From contig NC_054751.1 of the NCBI RefSeq assembly GCF_018143015.1, forward strand, positions 16,043,292 through 16,107,291: DNA of 64,000 bases, in the 5' to 3' direction. Under the pieces are notes generated by a model that worked only from the letters and a program-made list of their open reading frames with translations, did not search any database and was not told the DNA's origin. The position numbers and the translations under genes were made by a program. The stretch is from Lytechinus variegatus. Its lineage: Eukaryota > Echinodermata > Echinoidea > Temnopleuroida > Toxopneustidae. Of this stretch, positions 42,996-55,358 are shown one piece after another (the first letter of the stretch is position 1; every line of letters starts with the position of its first letter).

Positions 42996-44684
42996 TGATA
43001 CACTTTTTTTCATACTGTTTTATTCTGATTCCATGAACACAAATATATAACATTTCAATTTAATATTTCAAAACACATAATATAATATTTTACATTTCAT
43101 ATTTTGACTTTTTTCACTAACTTAATACAAGCATAAATCATATATAACTTAAAGGAGAAACAATGAAATCAGATATAAAAAGATACACGTCTGACAAAAC
43201 TCAAATATACACACACACACCACTGTGTTTGCAGTGAATTTCCCCCGACAATAACAATGTCAGTCCATGGATACATAACGAAAGCGAATTTGTTTAAACA
43301 TCATCGTTCTCCAATGAACAGGAATAACCCGGGGAATGAGCGTTCTGTTACGTAATTACATGAATGTATGCGAATATGTATGCTTTAAACTAACACTGTA
43401 TATTAGGAGTTGGCACATTAAAACTAATGAGTAAACATTGTAATCCTGTGCTTCGGAGGACGTTGAATAAATCCCTCGTGAGAATTGACAAGAGTATTAA
43501 AACAGTGGGATCGTCTGAGGGGGGGGGGGTATGATAGTTCCCCGTAGGGCACTTTTAATGAAAGAAGTTATCTATGACTCAGGCCTATAATGTATTTTGT
43601 GGTAAGCACTCTCCCCCTCCCCGGATCTGCTCCTGGGTATAAAAATGAACAAATAATGTAAGGAAATACGATATAATTAAACAAGATTTTAAAGGAAACA
43701 GCTCGAAATTATTGCTACGATTTTTTTATTTGAATTTTGAAACAAAATTGTGTTATGTGTGTAAATAATGGGCATATACGATCACCTCACAAGATCGATT
43801 CGTGTTATTTTTAACTCAGTATTTGGTACTTGGTAGGAATCTTCCAAAAGACGCCATAAAGGTGTTTACAAGCCACACCCCTGATCGAATATTGATACAA
43901 TTATTTCTAAATAGATTATTATTGGAATAAACTGGATATCAATAATAATTGTGCAGTGTTGAACTTGTATAATTGACCAAACAATAGATATTAACGCAAG
44001 TTTCAAATATTTTTATTTCCAACCTGTTTATCAATATTCGTGCACTCATCCCCGGGAAATTTAACGTACAGTGAAACTTCGATGCAAATTCGATGAAAGC
44101 TTATAAAATTATTAATTTGTCAATATTTCTATTATTTTGTTGAAGTTATCATGTTTATGGATTCATGCTGCTGTATAAACCTGTATCGTGTTGAAATTGG
44201 AAATAAAGTTCATATTAAACTTTTTAAGGTTGTTTCCCATATGAGCCTTACAATAGTTGTTTAACAGTTTAAACAATAATGCTTGAATTATTGAAAATAT
44301 AGTATTAAAAATTAAATCATGGGAAACGAAATGACGTCGAGGAATCGTTCCCTAACCGTAAAAAAATTTCCAGTAAACATTTGATTTTACAAATTCAATG
44401 ACGTGTCCAAATGATGCTGCTAATTTCTTGTAGCCAAGAAAGTAGGTTCATAAGATACAAAGTAAATGTATTTTTGACTCAGTCTATTTTGTGAAAAAAG
44501 GATTTTCCCCTCTGCTTTTCTTTCGTTTAGGTATATAGTAGTATCTGAAATAAAATTTTCACGTTTTTCTCTGATATAGACATGCCTCATGATACCTGTA
44601 TTTGAAAATATCCACGATGTGTTTAAAACCCGAAACACAACGAGAACATTGATTGAACGCTAGAAGTGGGGAGGGGGTGGACTG
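42996..44684. other. Gene-free A/T-rich spacer
   Basis: No supported gene; a poly-G run is at 43520 and a short CA repeat at 43210. Short open frames have no family features. Confidence 0.4.
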
Positions 44685-44770
44685 CAGTCACACCAACGAA
44701 ACCGACTCCAGGGCCCCGTCTTACAAAGAGTTACGATTGAGCCGATCAGCCAAAAACTATGAAAAGCCGC
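44685..44770. mobile_element. Half of a CAGTCACACCAACGAAAC-type MITE
   Basis: CAGTCACACCAACGAAACCG, ACTCCAGGGCCC and CTTACAAAGAGTTACGATTG match, inverted, the right arm of the palindromic element at 53574-53955. No second arm is present here. Confidence 0.55.
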
Positions 44771-44874
44771 CACACCTAATGAAAGCACAGCAACATCAAC
44801 ATCTAAAATGCATATTTGTTCAACATAAATTATTTTCTAGATAATGATGTAAAGTCATACATTTATCGTTTTCT

Positions 44875-45473
44875 CAAAGAGATGGTCCGGGCTAAAAGTA
44901 TTAATAGCTTAATACATAGAGTAGAATTCACTGAGCAAAATGCTGAAAATTTCATCAAAATCGGATGACAAATAACAAAGCTATTGAATTTTAAAGTTTA
45001 GCAAAAAATTTTGAAAACAGTCGCATGAATATTCATTAGGTGGCTAATGATGTCACACCTCCACTTGTTCTTTTGTATTTTAATATAATGAAATTAGGTT
45101 TATTCATTTTTTCCTCCAAGAACTAGAAAATTGGATAGACAACTGATTTAGTGCATTAGATATTTATTGCTGCAACTTATTTCTTCATAAGGGAGACATA
45201 TCATTCACACAAGTATGAAATAATGAAAAAATATGATTTTATGTAAAAACATTTAAAAAAAGAAAGTGGAGATGTGACATCATCAGCCCACCTAATGAAT
45301 ATTCATGACGACTGTTTTCACATTATTATTATTCACAAAATATTGCTAAACTTTCAACTTCAATAACTTTACTATTTGTTATCCGATTTTGATGAAATTT
45401 TCGGCATTTTGCTCAGTGAATTCTACTCTATGTATTAGAATCTAAATATTTTCAGCCCAGACCATCCCTTTAA
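44875..45473. mobile_element. TTAA-type palindromic MITE, copy 2
   Basis: Same family as 31586-32175: GATGGTCCGGGCTAAAAGTA at the left, CAGACCATCCCTTTAA at the right, with AGAGTAGAATTCACTGAGCA and its complement inside. The left end has decayed. Confidence 0.8.
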
Positions 45474-45957
45474 AAATTCAGGGTGCTTCTTTTTGCTTAC
45501 AAAGGACATTGTGCGAATTTCCTAGAGAAAAAAAAATATGCCATTGATGGATTTCCATATAATTTAGATTGTTCGTATCAGTCATATATCTTGGACGGGG
45601 CCAGACAGACCAAAGCTATTGCGTTATTTCAAATGGCACATCATCGATTGCTTTAGGGTCAGTTTCTACGGTGTGACGTAAGCAAGACTATTTTCAGTGG
45701 CATGAATTTAAAAAAAAAAGTACATGGGATTATAAGTCTTTTGCAGAAACCTTGAATTTATCTCAATAATGTTTGATTAATCCATAGCAAGGGGATCTTT
45801 ATTGATTTTGGAATCTAGATTTGGAATTACACACTGCTAAGAAGAGAGATTACGTGAACGCCCCTAAAAGCTTTAAGCAAGGGCCTTCTTTCATTGATTA
45901 GGGCATTAGCACATGTGCTTTAAAAGCCTTCTGTTACCATGATCATTGTTACGCTCG

Positions 45958-46023
45958 AAAAAGTATGAACTGACAGTATTCGGTCTCCGTCGAATCAATG
46001 TGGAACTTTTGTCCCGTTCACAC
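45958..46023. other. Conserved structured block, copy 3 (inverted, solitary)
   Basis: GTATGAACTGACAGTATTCG, GTCTCCGTCGAATCAATGTG, GAACTTTTGTCCCGTTCAC: almost identical to the complement of 40985-41048, though no tRNA and little of the surrounding duplication is recognisable here. Confidence 0.4.
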
Positions 46024-47020
46024 ACAAAATCATATCACGCTTTAACAAAGCAATCGCTCATTTCGTTATGCATCCATTCGGTATTGCCGGTGTGAAGTTT
46101 GCTCAAAAAGGAATTCTGTCCTTAATCAATTTCTACACAGTGTAACATAATGATCAAATCATGTGAAAAGAAGAGGTCAAATAGTGCTTATACAAGTCTA
46201 TTAATTTAGTCCTTTGTTTTATAATTTTTCTTACAGAACTATCCAAATTAAGCTTCGGGACACTTAGGCAGCCTTCCTTCTCAAGGAGGTGCCCATGAAC
46301 TTAATAATTATGTTTTGGAAGAGGATCTTGCCCATTCTTATATTCATATCATTCTTAAGGTATATGTTTTTCTTTGGTAACTTTTCATTGATATATATGT
46401 AATAAATTGGTAAATATGAATAATATATTTATCAATCATTAAATGAAATAACTATGTTGTATTTTGAGCATCAATTCTTGCATGGACGAAGTCACCGCTA
46501 AAGCACTGCTTTGAATTACTTGAGGTGCATGTATGCATGTTGATGTTAATACGCATGTCTTAGACTCTCGTGTAAAAGGGGTTGAATTCCTGGATATGCG
46601 GATTAAAACGTTAAGAAGAGTTTACATAGCATGATGTCCGCGAAACTAATGAATAGAGCTATACAATCATGTTCACGGGTGGGACAATAGACACAACTTG
46701 GAGATGATAATGGTTCACTTCGTCAGAGGGGAACTCCTACGTCGCAAAAGGACTTGTTAGCATTCCTTCCGAAATCTTTGTCCGGTTAGTAACCTCGCCA
46801 TACACCTGCCTAAAGAAGGTGAATGCATTAATTTTACAGGTTGCTCATATATGAAGTTCTTCTTTTTTGACAGTGTTTCTTTTCTTTATGACAAGCGTTT
46901 GTATGCTTTTGGGGTTATCTCTCGTCTTTACTTGATAACAAACCTTCCAACACACTGTTTATGTATATACTTCCGTTCGTTCGGCTTATTAGTTTATGTA
47001 CTGTTCAGGAATGATCGGAA
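46024..47020. other. Upstream region of the homeobox gene
   Basis: No separate gene is supported. TACTGTTCAG at 47000-47009 is a plausible splice acceptor, so the coding exon may be preceded by an untranslated exon that I cannot place. Confidence 0.35.
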
Positions 47021-50000
47021 ATGCTTCTGGAAGATTATATCACATCTAATTCGACGACGGCTTCCATCGCAGATCAAGTTCAACAACACTTTTTGCCCAA
47101 TTCCTACGGCTCGGTGCCCCTGCCTCCAACAGATAACACCATGGAATTATTAGGACCACCGCCAGTTACTCGACTTGTCCCAGACAACCTAGCTGCAGCG
47201 GCGAGGTTGCCGGCAAACTCGGCATCCCGCGTTGAAGCAATCAAGAACTTGCTCTGCTCCGAGTCCGATTCGGAGTTTAACGCGCTCTCCGGTGACAACT
47301 CCAATCTTGCCAAGCAAAACCCCAGCCTCCCACAATCAGCATCAGGTGGACCTTTACTGTTTCCCGCCCAGCTGCAGGCATCACTTTCCGCGATTCCCTC
47401 GCCGATCCCTCGGATGAGCTCCTATGCTGCTCCAACCTCGATTGGTGACTACCGAACACCGCGTCACCCATACCATATTCCTCTCACCATCAAGATCCCT
47501 AATAAGATCAGATTGCCACCACAGAAGGATGGTAAGAGGATAAACCAGCACACTTACAAGCCCCATGCACCAGGAGATGGGCTGCTGAAGATCGACCGGA
47601 AACCAAACACGACTGCAGCTTCGATCCCCGGAGTCCCTGTGGCCTTGGTGATGACCGACAGACCATACCAGAGCGCCATCATGACCGATCACGGGATTCT
47701 TAACATCATCAGCTCTAATGAACCCGGATCAAAGGTTCCTGTAAGTGCATTATTACCTACCCTAAATTAGTAACCTGACATTCATAGGTCTAATGAAAGA
47801 AAATAAAAGAAGTTATGGATAATAATTCATATAGAGAGAAAATGGAAGATTTGTTATTCTGTATTCGGAGCCGTGAATACAAGGGGCTGCGGAAACGGGG
47901 GAGGGAATGTGTGGACTTCATCCCCCACACGTTTTCTTTTTTAAAAACCGCGTACAAAAACATAAAAATGACCATATGATTGCGATTGTCTGCATGGTCA
48001 GCCCACACCCTCCCACTTTTGGCTCACCCCCCCCCCTTCAGAACCGTTCCGCGGCCCCTAAATACGCTTCCCACGTTGACGGGTGACATGCTATCGAAAT
48101 ACAAGTTTCAATATTTTATAAAGTGTCATTCGCAGTTTAAATTATTTGAAGATTCAAAGTGTCATTCACATACAATCAAGGGTAGAGGGCAATGCCCTGT
48201 TGAAGCAAACAAAGTCTTGGGATCTTCTCGATGGAACAATTTCTTGAAAAGGGGAATTGGGTGGAAGGATATCGAAGCAGGCCTTCTTCATAATAAATAA
48301 CAATTTTTGAAAAAATTCTGATTTACTGATTTACACCTTTGTTGCATCACTAATAACAAAACATATTTATTAATTCTCTCCCCTAGTAGATCTCATCCCC
48401 TGTAAATCAGTATACGACAAGTATTGGTCTATAACAACTGATATAATATAACATTTTCTTGAAGTGTTTTTTCCTCAGTTCTTTCAAATATGAATACCTA
48501 CATATTTTCAATAATGGAATTGTTTATCGTTATTCATTTAAATAAAAATAACGATATGAATGGATTTTTTAAATGAATGTGTACATAAATAGAATAATCA
48601 AGCCAATAAATATATGAGTATTATTTCTCTCACGCAGACCCCACCCCCATCGTATCTCAGCGTCAATTCGAACTCGACAGGGTCATCGTCTTGTTCATTG
48701 GCACCAAGCCTAGCATCGACATCGTCCCTCGAAGATCAAGCCCAGGCTGCAATGGCGATGTCTTCATTGACGCACTCGATGACGGCCTCCAGTGGCACCA
48801 TTCCTAAAAGATCAAGATCGAGAGGTATGCACGTTTGAATATGATTTTTTTTCAATTTATATTTTTTCTTCCAAGATTTTGTAGTTTACATGCACCTGGT
48901 TCGACTCCTAGCTATCATGACGTTTAAATTCATTTTTATTGTAGGCTTGCCTATTGAGCTTATTGTGACACAGTGAAAAGCTTCTTTATTAGCAAATCTA
49001 TAAAACTTAGATACTTGAAAATCACTTAGTGAAATGCAAAATGAAAAGTGAGTGTTTAGCGCAATCATCTTCTTCAAGTTATATTTAACGTGATTTTGTG
49101 AACTGCCAGATACAAAAACCTTTTTTCGATGCTTATGAAATTTTCATTGATGTGATTTATTCGAATATTTCCATAGACGATGCCTATGGAGGAGTGTATG
49201 GTCCCTATTACAGGATGCTTTCGGGAAAAAAATGTCAGCTTAAGGTAATCTTGCCCCCACCCCCTTTCCCCTCTCCAAAGCTATCAGAATATCCTGGCGC
49301 CGCGTTCGCTGTTCTGATACGCATGGAATTGTGCAGTTGATGCACTCGTTTTAAAGGGGTGGTCCGGGCTGAAAATATTTGTATCTTAATACATAGAGTA
49401 GAATTCACTGAGCAAAATGCCGAAAATTTCATCAAAATCAGTTAACAAATGATAAAGTTATTGAAGTTTAAGGTTTAAGGTAGCAATATTTTGTGAAAAT
49501 AGTCGCCGTGAATATTCATTAGATGCTGGGCTGATGATGTCACATCTCCACTTTCCGTTTCCTTATGCTATTTCATATTTTTTTCATTATTTCATACTTG
49601 TGTGAATAATATGTCTTCCTTATAATGGGATAAGTTGCAGCCATAAATATCTAATGCACTAAATAAGTTGTCAATCCAATATTTCTAGTTCTTGGAGGGA
49701 AACTTTTGAATAAACCTAATTTCATATAATAAAATACAAAAGAACAAGTGGAGATGTGACATCACCCCACCTAATGAATATTCATGACGACTGTCTTCAC
49801 AAAATATTGCTAAACTTTAAAATTCAATAACTTTGTTATTTGTTATCCGAATTGATGAAATTTTCGGCATTTTGCTCAGTGAATTCTACTCCATTTATTA
49901 AAGCTATAAATACATTCAGCCCGGACGATCCCTTTAATGGATGGCGGAGTTATGTAATTCCTTTGTTTTCGATATCTTGAACAGGTGGAGTTGGTAAAAA

Positions 50001-51814
50001 ACGCACATCGTTCACAAGGAATCAAATTTGCGCCATGGAGCAGAGGTTCGACCAACAGCGATACTTGACAAGTGTAGAGAGGAAAGAGTTTTCAAACTCG
50101 ATTGGTCTTGATGATCATCATGTAAGCCTTTCAAACTGTTTCAACTATTTCCTTTCTAAAGCCCAGCGGACATTATCAGATACGACGCGATTTTTTTTTT
50201 GATAAATCGCATTTTGCATCAAATGTGAAAATTCCAACAAGTAATAATAATTTGATTTGAAGTTCGGCATAATGTAAGGAATAATAAAATCATAAGTTTA
50301 CTTTGCGACTAGCCCTGTGGTCTGAGTAAATCGGCTTCAAGTCGCAGCCGATGGTGACGTCATTACGATTTGGAAATGAATTTGCTTTTATTACCAAAGG
50401 GGGGCTTGAATTAGAATGAATTTTGATTTTAGTAGTCCTACCACTATTCTGATCTTAGATCGCTAGGATTTTATTGGTTGAAATGTTCATATCAAATGTT
50501 TTCACAATTTCTTTGAAATTCTGATCGCAACGAATCGTATAGTGTGCGCTGGGCTATTCACCCAAATAAAATTTTCGCTAAGGATACAAATCGCGATATA
50601 TGATTTGAAAAGATGATACTGTGAAAGATTATGACTTGATGATTTAAAGGAAGTATAGGTAATTTCCCAAAAGCTTTGAAGAGATGGATTTTTTTATAAG
50701 CGTTCACTTCCAATGTATGTAATTCTATCATAGAACAGTTGTATACGAAATATCCTAATAAAAAAACATCTGTCGAAATTCTTTTTTTTTAGAGAGAGAA
50801 ATGATGTTAAGTGCGGAGGAGTTTTGGAAATATTATTGTTGTTTTACACTACATTCGAAAATAGCTAATTGGGTGTCTCGTAATGATTCTTTAATAGAAT
50901 GCGAATTACATTTAATGAATTGAGCCTCTTGGCCGATATGTGCCATGTATATACTGTCTTTGCAGAAAGATAGATGGATATATTTTTAAAAGCGATTTCA
51001 ATAACAGAACAAAATTAACAGCTATGTTTTATCTTTACAGGTCAAAATATGGTTTCAAAACCGTCGTAGCAAGCTGAAAAAGCAAGCTGTTGTTAGCAGC
51101 AGCGATGCCACTGCACGATCATTGGTGAATATCCGAGCTTCACAACTTCCTGGGCAAAACATTCAGCCTTCTAAAACCATCACAAACCACGTGACCAAAT
51201 CAGAATATACGTCATCATCTTCTGTGTCGTCCTGCCAGTTGACAAAACCCGCGCCTGGAGTGCATCCATCGCATCCCACTCCTGCCACCGTTTATCATCC
51301 AACCATGAATGGTTCGATTCCCGCAGGTATGGCGCCACCTAAGTCTGGATCGGGCATGTTGTATGCACCAATTAACCCAACTATTTCATCAGTAACGAAT
51401 TCATATCCGGCTTCGACGATCCCAACTGGTGCGAACGTCTTCGCAGCCGGTGTACAGGGTGTTTCAGCCGTTGGGGCGCCGCCGTTCGCTCATCCGTATG
51501 CGCCCCAGCAGACTGACTCGAAAGCAACTACCATGATGTCGTCTGCTCCCCAAGGTAATGTCCCGACAATGACAACCCAGACGAGTGCGACGCACGGGGT
51601 AACAACGAATGGTGTTCCGTTCCAGCCGCCATACGGCTACGTCTACGATTACGGTGCCGATCAAGGAAACCCTTTCGTCACTCAGAGTTCAAGATCGTCG
51701 TCACCCTTCGAAAATTTCCCGTTTTCACCTGCAGGATTCCATTGCCATCCGGATGATGTCAGTGTTAATCCATTTAATCAGATGGCAATAGTGCCTCCGG
51801 TGAATATAATGTAA
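47021..51814 (+). CDS. Divergent ANTP-class homeobox gene (Dlx/Msx-related)
   Basis: Exons 47021-47740, 48638-48824, 49985-50121 and 51041-51814 join in frame (phases 0,1,0; donors GTAAGT, GTATGC, GTAAGC; acceptors CAG) to give 605 residues. An in-frame TGA lies just before the first ATG. The N-terminal half is low-complexity (Ser/Pro/Ala) with a basic stretch KIPNKIRLPPQKDGKR. The homeodomain spans about residues 304-363: RTSFTRNQICAMEQRF, RYLTSVERKEFSNSIGL, then VKIWFQNRRSKLKK. W48, F49, Q50, N51 and R53 are kept; position 16 is Met, S54 and K55 match Dlx, and ER-x-EFS-x-S recalls Msx. The intron between homeodomain residues 44 and 45 also occurs in Dlx. The C-terminal 240 residues are Ser/Thr/Pro-rich without known motifs. 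A DNA-binding developmental regulator; exact orthology is open. Confidence 0.85.
47882..48059. mobile_element. MITE (AGGGGCTGCGGAACGG ends) in homeobox intron 1
   Basis: The left end AGGGGCTGCGGAAACGGGGG and right end CAGAACCGTTCCGCGGCCCCT are inverted repeats around about 140 bp that also pairs internally (TGTGTGGACTTCATCCCCCA). hAT-like end shape; no coding capacity. Confidence 0.65.
49351..49937. mobile_element. TTAA-type palindromic MITE, copy 3
   Basis: Left TTAAAGGGGTGGTCCGGGCT and right AGCCCGGACGATCCCTTTAA; interior AGAGTAGAATTCACTGAGCA and its complement as in copies 1 and 2. Lies in homeobox intron 2, about 50 bp before the homeodomain exon. Confidence 0.85.
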
Positions 51815-52103
51815 TATTGACTTGCCAGTGGAATGTAATTTATATAAAGTCTTTTATATTGACCAATATTGAACAGATATGGAGCATGTGAAACTTTGCA
51901 AAGGATAATATTTCAAAAGCATATATGTTTCGTCGGGATTTTCTCTTTCCTATCTAAATTTCTCTTTATTCTTCTTAGTCTTTGTCTGTTTGATTTTTGG
52001 TCGGTTTGAAAAGTTTATTTTTGTTTTGAGCCGAAAGTAAGTTCCTTTTACGGATATTTATTTTAGCATAAGTTTCTTAATGTTTTTTTTCGTTTTCATT
52101 TGA

Positions 52104-52109
52104 AATAAA
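52104..52109 (+). terminator. AATAAA polyadenylation signal of the homeobox gene
   Basis: AATAAA about 290 nt after the stop codon at 51812-51814, followed by an A-run at 52122. Confidence 0.5.
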
Positions 52110-52448
52110 TTACTTTTTACGAAAAAAAAATATTCAAAATATAAAGATAGTGGCTGAAGGGACGGGTGAAATATTGCGAATACCTTGATCCCTTATCAAC
52201 GGAGTTTTGCAATCAATTGCAAAATATCAGTGGTCTATTAGGACAATTGTTTTATACACACTCACCATCCTTTTACTACAAATCAAAAGCATTGTCCAAA
52301 ATTTGCAATTGGTCGTAAATGTTAATGGGTCTTGGATCTGATTTGCTAAACCTACCAATATTCCTACCAAATCTAATGCAACAGTCACATCAAAGAAACC
52401 GACTTGAAAGATATTAATGGTATGCCATTTGCGATATACATAATAACA

Positions 52449-52656
52449 GTTGGTGGATCCAGGTCGGGGGGACATCCAGCCCGTGCCCCCCCCCCCCTCC
52501 CCATTGAGGGGCACAATTTTTTTTTTTTTGCTTGTCAAATTTTTCCTGTAACAAAATGACTTCCATTTGGGAGTGATTTTTTTTTAAATGTTTTTTGCTT
52601 GTCAAAATTTTCCTGTATAAAAATGCCCCCCCCCCTTAGAAATCCTGGATCCGGCC
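52449..52656. mobile_element. MITE with GGATCCAGG / CCTGGATCC ends
   Basis: GGTGGATCCAGGTCGGGGGG near 52452 and CCTGGATCCGGCC near 52643 form the inverted ends. Inside, GCTTGTCAAATTTTTCCTGT occurs twice. Target duplication is unclear. Confidence 0.6.
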
Positions 52657-53573
52657 CTGTTCCCAATTTGGTTTCTCTTGTGTGACTGAGTTGGATGTTG
52701 AGTTGAGGAATACGCCTGCAGGTTAATGCATTTTAGAGTACTTAACTGTGACGTAATCATCTTTAACAAAAAAGAAAATATTTATATTAAATTCATTTTT
52801 GCGTTTCTGTATTTCGATCTTGATGATTTTTCAGTAGATGTAGAAAACACTCCACATACATGCACTTTGATACAAATCTGCGTATTGTGGCCAAAAGCAT
52901 GACGACATGAATACCTTATTACATCCAACTGAAATCAGAGTCAACTGCCTGGAAACAGACCAATTTATTTCAATGGGCTAAGAGAGTATTTATGCTACCG
53001 TAAGCACTTCTGGGCGCTATGCAGATGAGGGGGCCATGGTGTTACATACTCGCTATTTTGAAGTTTTTTACTGTATTACACGAAATAAAAAAAATCAGAA
53101 TATTTAATGATGAGGAACCATTCACTAAATTCAAATTATGATAGTGATTTTGCAATGATTGGGGTGAGAAAATGATATGTCAAATAATATAACACATAAT
53201 TAATTGATAATTGAATTGAATAAAAAAAGATATGTAGTGATTGTGTGACGTCATCGTCTCTCACTTGAATACACTGCTAATGATACAAATCTCTACTTTT
53301 ATTAATAAGTGAAAGTTCAAAATGTCGTGATTTTCTAATAATCCGACTTTTAATTATATTAGGTATACCTGTTATTTTTTCCGATTATATTCAACTTAAT
53401 TTTTGCCGGAGGTGACTTGCCATTAAAAGAAACATGATCAAAATAGATATGTAAAATTTTGAATTTTGTAACATAGAGTCAACCCAATGCAGGCCCCTAT
53501 TTCTAGACGATCGCCCCAACCATACAATGAATTTCATTATCTCATGTAGAAATGCAATTCAAGGATGCCGGGA
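52657..53573. other. Gene-free spacer
   Basis: No supported gene, RNA or paired repeat ends. Confidence 0.4.
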
Positions 53574-53955
53574 ACAGTCACGTCGGTGCGGAACGGACTC
53601 TTAACAAGTCGACTGTGTGTATAATTCGATGTACCATGATAGCTTTGATCGGTCTGTTCCCCGTCTTACAAAAGAGTTATCGGATTAAACCCATCAACCT
53701 AAACTATATGGAAATCCATCGATGTCATAATTTCTGCTACAGGAAACTTGTACAATATCATTTCTAAACACAAAGAAGCAGACTGAATTTTCAAGAAAAA
53801 ATTAGTGTATTAATATACATCATAATCTGGAAAGTATTTTCAACAAACATGCATTTTATATGTTCACTGATGGCTTTCCATAGTTTTGGTTGATCGGACC
53901 AATCGTAACTCTTTGTAAGACAGGGCCCTGGAATCTGTTTCGTTGGTGTGACTGT
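53574..53955. mobile_element. Palindromic MITE (ACAGTCAC ends)
   Basis: Left ACAGTCACGTCGGTGCGGAA .. CCGTCTTACAAAAGAGTTAT; right GTAACTCTTTGTAAGACAGG .. TTTCGTTGGTGTGACTGT. The arms pair through most of the 380 bp. A solitary half lies at 44685. Confidence 0.7.
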
Positions 53956-54010
53956 ATCAATACGCCAGTGATTGCCACAGTCGTGTCGGTTTCGAGGTGA
54001 ACTTTGTATG

Positions 54011-54625
54011 AAGGTCAAGATCACCCATGTTGATTTGAATTGATAGAGAAAAATCAAACAAGAAAGCTGAAAATTTAATCAAAATCAGACGTCAAATAAT
54101 ATTTTTTTTAACTTGACATTTTATAAAGTATCACGTATTTTTCATGAAACAGTAAATATGCACAACTCAGTGATATGCAAATGAGAGAGTTGATGATGTC
54201 CCTCGTTCACTATTTCTTTTGTGTTTTATTGTATGAAATTATTTGAATTATGCAATATATCAATTTTTACACATTTGACAGTAAGGACCAACTTGACTAA
54301 ACCATTGAAACAATGGTAAATCCATATGTCAAGGAGGAATAAAACCTTTTTTCCACATGACAATGAGGAGAAAATTTGAATATTTCACGAAATAAAATAC
54401 ACAAGAAATAGAGTGGTTGATGTCATCAGTCCCCTCAATTGCATATACTAACCAGAATGTGAATATAATTGTTTTGTGAGAGTGAAATTAAGCTAAACTT
54501 TAAGATATCATAGTAACTTTCTTATTTTACATTCCGATTTGGGTAAAATTTTCAGTGTTATGCTTGTTGGATATTCCTCTTTTTTATTCAAATCAGCTTT
54601 TTGTTGGGGTGGACGTGTCCTTTAA
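54011..54625. mobile_element. TTAA-type palindromic MITE related to 11247-11862
   Basis: The right end GTTGGGGTGGACGTGTCCTTTAA is the complement of the family's left end; the left end here has decayed (GGTCAAGATCACCCATGTTG). GAAAATTTAATCAAAATC and GATTTGGGTAAAATTTTC face each other. Confidence 0.65.
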
Positions 54626-55358
54626 TTAAAACATTACGATCTGTGCTCGAGACAAAAATTATGATACAAATAAAGACGAACATATAGCATGTATAGGATC
54701 TATAATTATTCTTTTGCAGCAAGACAAAAACGGGTCAGTATTATAATCAGATTAACATTGATAAGCCATGAAACTCATCTTGTAGTATATTTTTGATACA
54801 CGAATTCACCGTTTATATAATAAAACAGATATTGCCACATTAATCTAGTGTGTCATTTTGAATGTCAATCGAAGATGTGTGTGTTTTTTTTTAATGGGAA
54901 GGCAATTCACTGGGAGAGATGGCGCACTTAAAATCTATCGTGTTTAATATCACATTTGGTTACTAAATTTTCGCGCACGGGTAGGCCTATCAATTTTTTT
55001 AGTTTTTTTTTTTGTGATTTTTAGCTAAGGGGTTCTACCCAAATCCAGTTTTATTTTGACCGACGTAAATAAGTAGAATTTTTTTTAATGTGGATAAAAT
55101 GACTATCGCCATCAGAGATGGGTGACATGGTTTGTCATTTATAATTTTCGCGAACGGGATCCAAGTGTCTAAGTGTTTGCTATTTTTACAACATAGATTT
55201 TGTCGAGGTGAACTTCCCCTTTAATGCCTAAAAGGTCATGAGTAGGGTCAAATTCACTGGTGTTTTGGAATCAGTGCAAAATTTGAATTCCGATTAGCTA
55301 TTCGTCGGGGCAATTGAACATTTTCCTGCAAAAATGAGAAAGAAATATAACCTCTAAC

